This document shows positions 57,866-64,000 of a stretch of DNA of 64,000 bases, piece by piece. The notes beneath the pieces are model-generated. The model had not been told where the DNA came from. It made no database searches and saw only the letters and a program-made list of their open reading frames with translations. The DNA lies in contig NZ_JAFW01000001.1 in assembly GCF_000526335.1 (NCBI RefSeq), positions 4,216,001 through 4,280,000 on the forward strand. The letters are read 5' to 3'. Numbering within the stretch: position 1 is the stretch's first letter; the number at the start of each line of letters is the position of its first letter. Both the position numbers and the translations under genes were made by a program. Source of the DNA: Arthrobacter sp. 31Y. Lineage in GTDB: Bacteria > Actinomycetota > Actinomycetes > Actinomycetales > Micrococcaceae.

Positions 57866-58960
57866 TCAGGCCGCCCGGCTGACAGCGGCTTCCGCCAAGT
57901 GACGCAATGCCACCAGCGGCAGCTCCTCAAGGGGAAGGCGTTCAAGAGCGTCAAACGCTCTGTTGCTTAGCTCGCCGATCAAAGACTCCGTGGCTTCCAA
58001 AGCGCCGCACTCGATGATGATGCGCCGTATTTCAGCTACCTCATCCTCTACAAGGAGGGGGTTGCCCAGCATTCGGTCCAGGTAATCTGCCTCGGCCCGG
58101 GGTGCTTGATTAATGGCAAACCCCACCAATACCGTTCGCTTGCCTTCCGTGAGATCGTCCCCTGCGGGCTTTCCGGTGGTTTCCGGATCCCCAAAGACAC
58201 CCAGGACGTCATCCCGCATCTGGAATGCCTCACCCAGCGGCAAGGAGAACTCCGAGTAACCCTCCATCAATGCAGCGGGCGCACCGGCCAGCGCACCACC
58301 CAACGCCAGCGGATGCTCGGTGGAGTATTTCGCGGATTTGTACCGAATGATGGATTTTGCCCGGGCTACAGATCCGGCCCGGTCACGTACGGGGCCGGCC
58401 ACTTCTTCCAGGATGTCAAGGTACTGACCTGCCATCACTTCTGCCCGCATCATGTTGAAAATGCGCCGAGCAGGGCTTCCCGAGGCCGCCCGGGTGCCGA
58501 TGTCCGTAAAGGACTCCTCGCTGAAGGAAAGGCAGAGATCGCCTGTCAGGATGGCTGCCGCGTCCCCAAAACGCCCGCTGTCCAAGGCCCAACCATTCAC
58601 CTCATGGAGCTGGCTGAACCGCTTGTGCACGCTTGGACCGCCGCGGCGGGTGTCGGAACGGTCAATGATGTCGTCGTGGATCAGCGCGGCTGCCTGGAAG
58701 AGCTCGAGGGCACACCCGGCGGTGACGATGTCCAGGTTGTCAGCAGGGCCGCCGGCGCCTCTCCAGCCCCAGTAGCACATCAGTGCCCGAAGGCGTTTGC
58801 CACCCGTGACAAGATGCGAAATCGATCCAATGAGCGGCTCGACGTCCGGAGAAACAGAAGCCATGAGTTCCTGTTGCGCGGACAAGAACCCGTTCAATTT
58901 GCCGGCGACACCGCCAATGAATTGTGCCTGCTCAGAACTGACGAGTGCAGCGGCCGTCAC
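57866..58960 (-). CDS. idsA: Polyprenyl diphosphate synthase (IdsA/GrcC-like)
   Basis: 364 aa trans-isoprenyl diphosphate synthase. First aspartate-rich motif D96-D97-I-I-D100 followed by RSDTRRGGPSVHKRF; second motif FQMRDDVLGVFGD near residue 248. Probably makes geranylgeranyl or a similar medium-chain diphosphate for carotenoid, quinone or glycan-carrier lipids; chain length cannot be read with certainty. GTG start overlaps the stop of the upstream lipoprotein gene by 2 bp, so the two are coupled. Confidence 0.92.
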   Translation of the reverse strand: MTAAALVSSEQAQFIGGVAGKLNGFLSAQQELMASVSPDVEPLIGSISHLVTGGKRLRALMCYWGWRGAGGPADNLDIVTAGCALELFQAAALIHDDIIDRSDTRRGGPSVHKRFSQLHEVNGWALDSGRFGDAAAILTGDLCLSFSEESFTDIGTRAASGSPARRIFNMMRAEVMAGQYLDILEEVAGPVRDRAGSVARAKSIIRYKSAKYSTEHPLALGGALAGAPAALMEGYSEFSLPLGEAFQMRDDVLGVFGDPETTGKPAGDDLTEGKRTVLVGFAINQAPRAEADYLDRMLGNPLLVEDEVAEIRRIIIECGALEATESLIGELSNRAFDALERLPLEELPLVALRHLAEAAVSRAA

Positions 58961-59535
58961 TTGACGGACCCGGCCGCCACGTTTGCACCGATAGTGAACG
59001 TTGAGACGCCTTCCTTTTGCCTGACCGAAACATTCACCGTTTCGCCGTCACCACGGATGAAGTCCAAGGAAGTGACATTCCCAACAGCGGATGGACCCGG
59101 GACGAGTTTGAAGCCCTGGGCCTCCATGGAGGTCTTGTAGTAGTCCACAACCCCCTCCGGTGGGGCTTTGACGGTTCCGACGAGAGCCACGGTAGCTACT
59201 GCTGCGCTCTTGTCCACACTGCTTGAACGAATCGAAGTGTTGGGCATGACCGGGATGAGCTGCGCAGGAAATCCAGGGACCAATGCATTTACCGTGGCCG
59301 TGGCATCGGGTGCCGGCGCGGGTGTTTCGGTGAAGGTGGTGGTTTCAGGTGAGGCTGTGGAACCCGAATCGGAGGACGATGGTGTTGGAGCCGCCTGGGT
59401 CGACGCCGAAGCAGTCCCTGATGGGGACGGTGCTGCCGAACCGCCGGGCGATGGTGTGCATGCTGATGCCGCCACAGCGACACTGACTGCGAGCAGGGCA
59501 AACCCTCGCGATTGAGGAGTTCCAAAGAGCTTCAC
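58957..59535 (-). CDS. Secreted lipoprotein of unknown function
   Basis: 192 aa. N-terminal signal with lipobox VAASAC; the lipidated cysteine is C26. A Ser/Thr/Pro/Ala-rich linker (about 27-80) is followed by a compact domain (about 85-192: VNALVPGFPAQLIPVMPNTS, VDYYKTSMEAQGFKLVPGPS, DGETVNVSVRQKEGVSTFTI). Anchored to the outer face of the membrane. First gene of a two-gene unit with idsA; a link to isoprenoid-dependent envelope lipids is only a guess. Confidence 0.85.
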   Translation of the reverse strand: MKLFGTPQSRGFALLAVSVAVAASACTPSPGGSAAPSPSGTASASTQAAPTPSSSDSGSTASPETTTFTETPAPAPDATATVNALVPGFPAQLIPVMPNTSIRSSSVDKSAAVATVALVGTVKAPPEGVVDYYKTSMEAQGFKLVPGPSAVGNVTSLDFIRGDGETVNVSVRQKEGVSTFTIGANVAAGSVK

Positions 59536-59607
59536 AGGGTATCCTTCCTGGGGCTGAGCCGGACTTTGCCTCCAGTTTAGTCAGTGGCCGGGCATAGTAT
59601 TGCCGAT

Positions 59608-60870
59608 GTGAGGCAGGAAGCATTCGGTGGCGCTCAAAGCGCAGGCAGCAAGCCGCCCCGCAGCGCCGGAGACGCCCTGCGGGAAATGCGGCGAACCAGC
59701 ATACTTCACGTGGACATGGACGCCTTCTTCGTCTCCGTGGAACTGCGGAGCCGCCCCGAACTTCGAGGCAAGCCGGTCATTGTCGGGTTCCCAGCGGAGC
59801 GGTCCGTGGTGCTCTCTGCTTCCTACGAGGCCCGGGCCACAGGCGTGAAATCGGCCATGCCGATGTCCATTGCCATGAGGCGGTGTCCATCGGCGGTGAT
59901 CATCAACCCCCGGCACAAAGAGTATTACGAGGTCTCAGCCCGGCTCATGGAGATCTTTGCCTCCATTACCGACCTCGTTGAGCCGTTGAGTGTGGACGAG
60001 GCCTTCCTGGATGTGAGCGGCGCAATTCGTCGTCTGGGCTCACCAATGGACATCGGCCACCTCATTCGCCGCAGGGTTCAGTCGGAACTTGGCATCACGG
60101 CATCCGTGGGTATCGCCAGCACCAAGTTCGTGGCCAAGATCGCATCAACCAGGTGCAAACCTGATGGCATTCTCCAGATCGATGCCGAGGACTCCGTCCC
60201 TTACCTCCACAGTCTTCCCGTAGGCGCCTTGTGGGGGGTTGGCGGAAAGACGGCCGAAGTCTTGTCCCGTCTGGGCATTCGTACCGTTGCCGATGTCGCA
60301 GCAACCCCGCTGGCATCGCTCAAAAAGGTCCTGGGAGCAAGCGGTGAGCATGTTCACCGCTTGTCCATGGGTATCGACCCGCGGCCCGTAACTCCGGCCA
60401 GGCTTGAGAAAAGTATCGGGGCGGAGGAGACGTTCTCCATCGATACAGGGGACCAAGCATTACTGCTCAGGGAATTGCTGCGTCTCTCGCACCGTACCGC
60501 CATCCGACTCAGGAGCTCGGGGATGCTGGCCAGGACTGTGGCATTGAAGCTGCGGTACTCGGACTTCTCAACGGTCACACGCAGCCGCACGGTTCAGACC
60601 CCCGTGGACAGCGCCCAATTGATCTACCAGGTGGCCGTGCAACTCCTTGAATCCTTGGGCAACCGATCCATGAGTGTCCGGTTGGTGGGGGTGCGGGCCG
60701 AACAATTGGAACCTGCCGGCCAGACGTCGCTGCAATTGAGCCTAGATCGGCGGGACGATAACTGGCGGGCGGCCGAACAGGCACTGGACCGTGTCTCCGA
60801 GCGATTCGGGTCTAAAACGCTTCTTCCAGCGCGGTTGCTGGAGCCCGGGAAGCCCGCAACGGACACCTGA
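59608..60870 (+). CDS. dinB: DNA polymerase IV (Y-family)
   Basis: 420 aa from GTG 59608; GTG 59584 would add eight residues. Neither has a clear ribosome site, and TAGTAT (59595-59600) just before 59608 suggests a leaderless transcript. Catalytic carboxylates are in HVDMDAFFVSVE and SVDEAFLDVSG. The helix-hairpin-helix GALWGVGGKTAEVLSRLGI and a little-finger domain follow. Error-prone lesion bypass synthesis. The C-terminus has no clear beta-clamp peptide that I could identify, so it may be a DinB paralog lacking it. Confidence 0.9.
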   Translation: MRQEAFGGAQSAGSKPPRSAGDALREMRRTSILHVDMDAFFVSVELRSRPELRGKPVIVGFPAERSVVLSASYEARATGVKSAMPMSIAMRRCPSAVIINPRHKEYYEVSARLMEIFASITDLVEPLSVDEAFLDVSGAIRRLGSPMDIGHLIRRRVQSELGITASVGIASTKFVAKIASTRCKPDGILQIDAEDSVPYLHSLPVGALWGVGGKTAEVLSRLGIRTVADVAATPLASLKKVLGASGEHVHRLSMGIDPRPVTPARLEKSIGAEETFSIDTGDQALLLRELLRLSHRTAIRLRSSGMLARTVALKLRYSDFSTVTRSRTVQTPVDSAQLIYQVAVQLLESLGNRSMSVRLVGVRAEQLEPAGQTSLQLSLDRRDDNWRAAEQALDRVSERFGSKTLLPARLLEPGKPATDT

Positions 60871-60920
60871 CGCGCGCACGTTTTGCCAGCAGTGTTCAGG
60901 GCGTCTTTCAGAACGGCGTC

Positions 60921-60969
60921 GGACAAACTATCCTATTTATTACAGAGATTTAGATCGTCTGGACAAACT
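60921..60969. repeat. Direct repeat GGACAAACT spaced 40 bp, upstream of the DUF3040 gene
   Basis: Copies at 60921-60929 and 60961-60969, each preceded by a GTC-containing segment and separated by about four helical turns. The 240-bp gap 60871-61110 has no other recognisable feature. Confidence 0.5.
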
Positions 60970-61110
60970 GTTTCCTGAACAGTCGGCCCCGAGATGCCCG
61001 CTGAACCAAGAGGGGATTTTTGGGGAACGATTTTCTTGGTCCGATCGTTGTTGGAAACAGACGCACAGGAAGCGTTGTGTCCAGACGCTGGCTGACTAAA
61101 GGAGGTCGCG

Positions 61111-61479
61111 ATGCCCCTCTCGGAGCATGAACAGAAGCTGCTTGAGCAACTTGAAAAGCAACTTCATGAGGACGATCCGAAGTTCGCCAACACCATGGGT
61201 TCGGATCCCATCCGCAGCTGGTCTACCCGGCATGTGATCATAGGTGTGCTTGGTGCCATTGCCGGCATCCTTCTCCTGCTGGTTGGAGTATCACTGCAGG
61301 CGATACCTGTGGGTGTCCTCGGTTTCGTCGTCATGGGTGCTGGCGTCTATTTCGCTACGTTGCGTGGCGCGGCCTTCGGCAAAGCCAATAAGGGGAAACC
61401 CGGCAAGAGCAAGCCCAAGAGTTCGTTCATGAGCAGCCTGGAAGAACGCTGGGACGAACGGCGTCGGGACGACCACTGA
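61111..61479 (+). CDS. DUF3040 membrane protein
   Basis: 122 aa with ATG start and AAGGAGGTCGCG upstream. The N-terminal signature MPLSEHEQKLLEQLEKQLHE is diagnostic of DUF3040. Two membrane helices follow (HVIIGVLGAIAGILLLLVGV and AIPVGVLGFVVMGAGVYFAT), then a basic tail rich in G, K and S, and a charged end. Conserved next to the mraZ cluster in actinobacteria; function unknown, with a role near the division machinery suggested only by position. Confidence 0.9.
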   Translation: MPLSEHEQKLLEQLEKQLHEDDPKFANTMGSDPIRSWSTRHVIIGVLGAIAGILLLLVGVSLQAIPVGVLGFVVMGAGVYFATLRGAAFGKANKGKPGKSKPKSSFMSSLEERWDERRRDDH

Positions 61480-61557
61480 CGGCCCGCTTCGGATCAGTGG
61501 CCGGCAGCCCCAGCCTCTCCTGAGTCAACCATGCCCCTGAGGTTCCACGGGACATAA

Positions 61558-61585
61558 CGAAAGACCCGCGCTGCGGGTCTTTTCG
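61558..61585 (+). terminator. Terminator of the DUF3040 gene
   Basis: AAAGACCCGC (61560-61569) with GCGGGTCTTT (61573-61582), extended by flanking CG pairs and followed by TTTTCGC. Confidence 0.85.
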
Positions 61586-61862
61586 CATTTAAAGGCAGGC
61601 ATCCACCAGCAAGAAGTGCCAGTCCACTTCCCCATCCTGTGGCTCTCCGCCGGGTCCTCCACTTTCCACCCTTTCCTTCGCTTTTCCCCTTTTGCTGTGG
61701 ACCAGGCCCGATATTGCCGGCGCCGGAGCACGGAATCGGGGACCCTGGCGCGGGCGACCTTGCCCTGCCGCATCGGCTCCTCCATTTTCCGCCACCACCC
61801 AAGAACCGCGTGAATTCAGGCCGGATGATTCTCAAAGTGGTGGAGAAACGCCTCCCGGTGCG

Positions 61863-61894
61863 TTGACTGTGGGGCATTGTGGAGTAAAGTGGAG
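61863..61894 (+). promoter_or_regulatory. mraZ promoter with three overlapping MraZ boxes
   Basis: TTGACT (61863-61868), a 16-bp spacer, TAAAGT (61885-61890). Within and over it are GTGGGG (61869), GTGGAG (61879) and GTGGAG (61889) at an exact 10-bp period. This is the TGGGN/N5 direct-repeat pattern bound by MraZ in E. coli, Mycoplasma and corynebacteria, so autorepression is expected. The rest of 61586-61862 is C/T-rich on this strand, with no gene. Confidence 0.75.
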
Positions 61895-61959
61895 CACATA
61901 AGAGGGTAGTGGCAGTGTTGGGAATGTGCGGGCACCTTGATTGAGGGGCGGTGGGGCCA

Positions 61960-62391
61960 GTGTTTCTGGGTACTCACTCGCCGCGTCTCGATGAAAAAGG
62001 CCGGATCATCCTCCCAGCCAAGTTCCGCGAGGAGCTTGCCGATGGATTGGTTCTCACCAGGGGCCAGGAACGCTGCATCTACGTCTTCAGTCAGAAGGAA
62101 TTCGAGCGCATTCACGAGTCGATGCGGGAGGCACCACTGTCTTCCAAGCAGGCGCGTGACTACATTCGGGTTTTCCTGTCTGGAGCCTCTGATGAGGTAC
62201 CTGACAAGCAGGGGCGCGTGACGATTCCGCCGGCGCTCCGGACTTACGCAGGGCTTGGGCGGGAATTGGCGGTTATAGGAGCCGGTACCCGGGCCGAGAT
62301 CTGGGACGCCGAAGCTTGGAATGAATACCTCAATGAGAAGGAAGCAGCCTTCTCGGAAACGGATGACGACAATCTCCCCGGGTTCATCTGA
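61960..62391 (+). CDS. mraZ: Transcriptional regulator MraZ
   Basis: 143 aa from GTG 61960 (GGTGGGG just upstream; GTG 61951 would add three residues). Two SpoVT/AbrB-like DNA-binding units with DxxxR signatures: [17 protein letters not shown] (about 11-27) and [17 protein letters not shown] (about 76-92). Forms a ring that binds the repeats in its own promoter and tunes the division and cell-wall cluster. The standard start is [15 protein letters not shown]. First gene of the dcw cluster here. Confidence 0.95.
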   Translation: MFLGTHSPRLDEKGRIILPAKFREELADGLVLTRGQERCIYVFSQKEFERIHESMREAPLSSKQARDYIRVFLSGASDEVPDKQGRVTIPPALRTYAGLGRELAVIGAGTRAEIWDAEAWNEYLNEKEAAFSETDDDNLPGFI

Positions 62392-62558
62392 CCCCGGTTG
62401 GAGAAGGCCGCGGTCCAGCTTCTTGAATGGGATCTCCAGCCGCCCATCGAACTGTCTTCCTGGCTCAACTTCCCCTGAGCCAGGCGGCGGCCGATAGGCG
62501 CGGATGGGGATCCGATTCAAGAATCAGCATGTCAGCGATTGAGGAAAGAGGAGGCAGC

Positions 62559-63557
62559 GTGGAAGAGCAGGACGCGGCAAAGCCCACATCGGAGCGCCAC
62601 GTGCCCGTCCTGAAAGACCGCTGCATCAATCTGCTCGCTCCCGGCTTTGAAGCTGCCAGGAAACGCGGCGAAACCCCCGTCGCCATCGATGCCACGTTGG
62701 GTATGGGTGGACACTCCGAGGCAATGCTGCAGCGTTTCCCGGATCTTCACCTGGTGGGCATCGACCGCGACGAGGAAGCCTTGGCCCTGGCAGGCGCCAG
62801 ATTGGAACCCTTCTCCGACCGTACTGACCTCGTTCACGCTGTCTATGACGAGATTGAGGACGTCCTGCTGGACCTTGGCATACCCGAAGTCCATGGCATT
62901 CTCATGGACCTTGGAGTCTCCTCCCTGCAGCTCGATGAGCGCGAGCGTGGCTTCGCTTACTCGTATGACGCCCCTCTGGATATGCGCATGGACACCAGCC
63001 GCGGCCAAACCGCAGCTGATGTGGTCAACAACTACACCGAAGACGAGCTGGTGCGCATCATCCGCAAGTGGGGTGAAGAGAAGTTCGCCGGACGGATCGC
63101 CAACCGGATCGTCAATGCCCGCACGGAGAAACCCTTTGCAACCACGGGGGAGCTCGTAGAGCAGATCCGCAGCGTTGTCCCTGCCGCTGCAGCCAAGAGT
63201 GGCGGACACCCCGCCAAGCGCACCTTCCAGGCGTTGCGGATTGAGGTCAACGAAGAACTGGATGTCCTGGAACGCGCAGTTCCGGCAGCAGTGGCCGCGA
63301 CGGCCATGGGCGGTCGGATCGTGGTCATGTCCTACCACTCGCTGGAGGACAAGATCGTGAAGTCAGTCTTCCAATCAGGTTCCAAATCGTCGGCGCCACT
63401 TGGCTTCCCGGTGGAGCTTGAAGAACACAAACCCGAATTGAAGACCATCACCAAGGGCACGGAAGTGCCTACGGCAGCAGAAATCGCTGAAAATCCCCGC
63501 GCGGCGTCTGCCCGGCTAAGGGCAGTGGAGCGTATCAAACCGAGGAGAGACGCGTGA
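62559..63557 (+). CDS. rsmH: 16S rRNA (cytosine(1402)-N4)-methyltransferase
   Basis: 332 aa from GTG 62559, chosen for AGAGGAGG upstream; ATG 62529 and longer forms lack a ribosome site. RsmH (MraW) motifs: [14 protein letters not shown], the SAM site [44 protein letters not shown] and [12 protein letters not shown]. Methylates C1402 in the P site of 16S rRNA. It lies 167 bp after mraZ and overlaps the next gene by four bases. Confidence 0.95.
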   Translation: MEEQDAAKPTSERHVPVLKDRCINLLAPGFEAARKRGETPVAIDATLGMGGHSEAMLQRFPDLHLVGIDRDEEALALAGARLEPFSDRTDLVHAVYDEIEDVLLDLGIPEVHGILMDLGVSSLQLDERERGFAYSYDAPLDMRMDTSRGQTAADVVNNYTEDELVRIIRKWGEEKFAGRIANRIVNARTEKPFATTGELVEQIRSVVPAAAAKSGGHPAKRTFQALRIEVNEELDVLERAVPAAVAATAMGGRIVVMSYHSLEDKIVKSVFQSGSKSSAPLGFPVELEEHKPELKTITKGTEVPTAAEIAENPRAASARLRAVERIKPRRDA

Positions 63558-64000
63558 GCAACGCCGCAGCGAAGACTTTGCCCTCCACGGTGGGCAGCGC
63601 CGCCCGTAACCTTTCCGCGCCCGCGGAAAGGGCCGAGCCCGGTCGCAAGGCCCGTACGCCACTGTCGCTGGTACGCAGTGCCCCGGGCAGAAGAAGGACG
63701 CCGTTCGTCGTCCTTTGCTTTGTGGCGATGGCTGCCGCTCTCCTGACGGTCCTTGTACTGAACATCTCCGTGTCCACTGCGCAGTATCAGTTGGTGCAGC
63801 TGAAAGCGGAGGCTGCCACGCTGAACAAGGAAAACCAGGACCTGACACAGAAGAAGCAGAACTACGAAGCTCCGCAGAACCTGGCCGCGAAGGCTGCAGA
63901 ATTGGGAATGGTTGCTTCCACAGTCAAGGGTCAGATCGATCTGAACACCATGGCAGTGACCGGTAAGGCATCACCGGCGGTTAAGGGTGATAACCCCGGT
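63554..64000 (+). CDS. ftsL: FtsL-like cell division protein (3' end outside window)
   Basis: 149 codons visible, open to the right edge. GTG start overlaps the rsmH stop (GTGA). A basic cytoplasmic N-terminus (about 1-52) precedes one membrane helix ([20 protein letters not shown], about 54-73). A coiled-coil extracellular stretch follows ([40 protein letters not shown]), the bitopic FtsL/DivIC layout. Position between rsmH and, expected next, the PBP gene ftsI supports the call; primary sequence of FtsL is poorly conserved. Confidence 0.82.
   Translation, partial: MSNAAAKTLPSTVGSAARNLSAPAERAEPGRKARTPLSLVRSAPGRRRTPFVVLCFVAMAAALLTVLVLNISVSTAQYQLVQLKAEAATLNKENQDLTQKKQNYEAPQNLAAKAAELGMVASTVKGQIDLNTMAVTGKASPAVKGDNPG

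Noticed and set aside
61480..61959. Structured RNA such as RNase P RNA in the gap before mraZ
   Set aside because: None of the conserved RNase P segments is present; the gap holds a terminator, a C/T-rich stretch and the mraZ promoter.

Overview
The window is a contiguous stretch of a high-GC actinobacterial chromosome. The 16S rRNA, the gene order and the protein sequences point to Micrococcaceae, most like Arthrobacter/Paenarthrobacter; this is a judgement from recognition, not a search. There is no phage, insertion sequence or CRISPR array. Almost all of it is core genome. The first gene (tyrS) and the last (an ftsL-like gene) run off the edges.

Layout. 1-6.7 kb: the 3' end of tyrS, then a complete rrn operon (16S, spacer without tRNA, 23S, 5S) with a long G/T-rich leader, antitermination-like modules before 16S and 23S, and a strong terminator. 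7-17.3 kb: a run of + strand genes: a highly repetitive Arg/Asp/Gly-rich protein with a helical C-terminal domain, a HAD phosphatase, a small hypothetical, tlyA, nadK, recN, then pyrG, a Nudix hydrolase and xerD. 17.4-27 kb: a membrane protein, a second Nudix protein, the methylcitrate-cycle operon on the - strand (gntR-type regulator, prpD, prpB, prpC), a CitA/DcuS-type two-component system and a divergent dctA. 27-35.5 kb: the chromosome segregation and ribosome biogenesis block parA-scpA-scpB-rluB-tyrA-cmk-plsC-der, then tRNA-Pro(GGG).

35.6-42.2 kb: a divergent marR/MFS efflux pair, a membrane protein, then the conserved actinobacterial set gcvH-garA-merR-DUF151-merR (as Rv1826-Rv1830 in Mycobacterium tuberculosis) and an orphan ParA-like ATPase. 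42.5-53.5 kb: pyc, a fadD-type acyl-CoA ligase, a ROK glucokinase, two coupled alpha/beta hydrolases, a second PlsC-type acyltransferase and type II DAHP synthase. 53.6-60.9 kb: a PknL-type Ser/Thr kinase with PASTA repeats, a LysM/transglycosylase protein, an Rv2175c-like DNA-binding protein, a prenyl diphosphate synthase, a lipoprotein and dinB. 61-64 kb: a DUF3040 membrane protein, then the start of the division and cell-wall cluster, mraZ-rsmH-ftsL.

How it fits together. Several genes meet around the TCA cycle: the methylcitrate cycle makes succinate and pyruvate from propionyl-CoA, dctA imports C4 acids, pyc refills oxaloacetate, and GarA is a phospho-switch on 2-oxoglutarate use in relatives. 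CRP/GlxR-like palindromes occur upstream of both dctA and pyc. The most interesting non-coding signals are two competing helices in the gcvH leader, nested inverted repeats before the second merR gene, a 28-bp helix joining the spacer NusA-type element to the 23S trailer, paired TGTATACA boxes before the prp operon, and MraZ boxes lying inside the mraZ promoter. I saw nothing that amounts to a clearly new multi-gene system.
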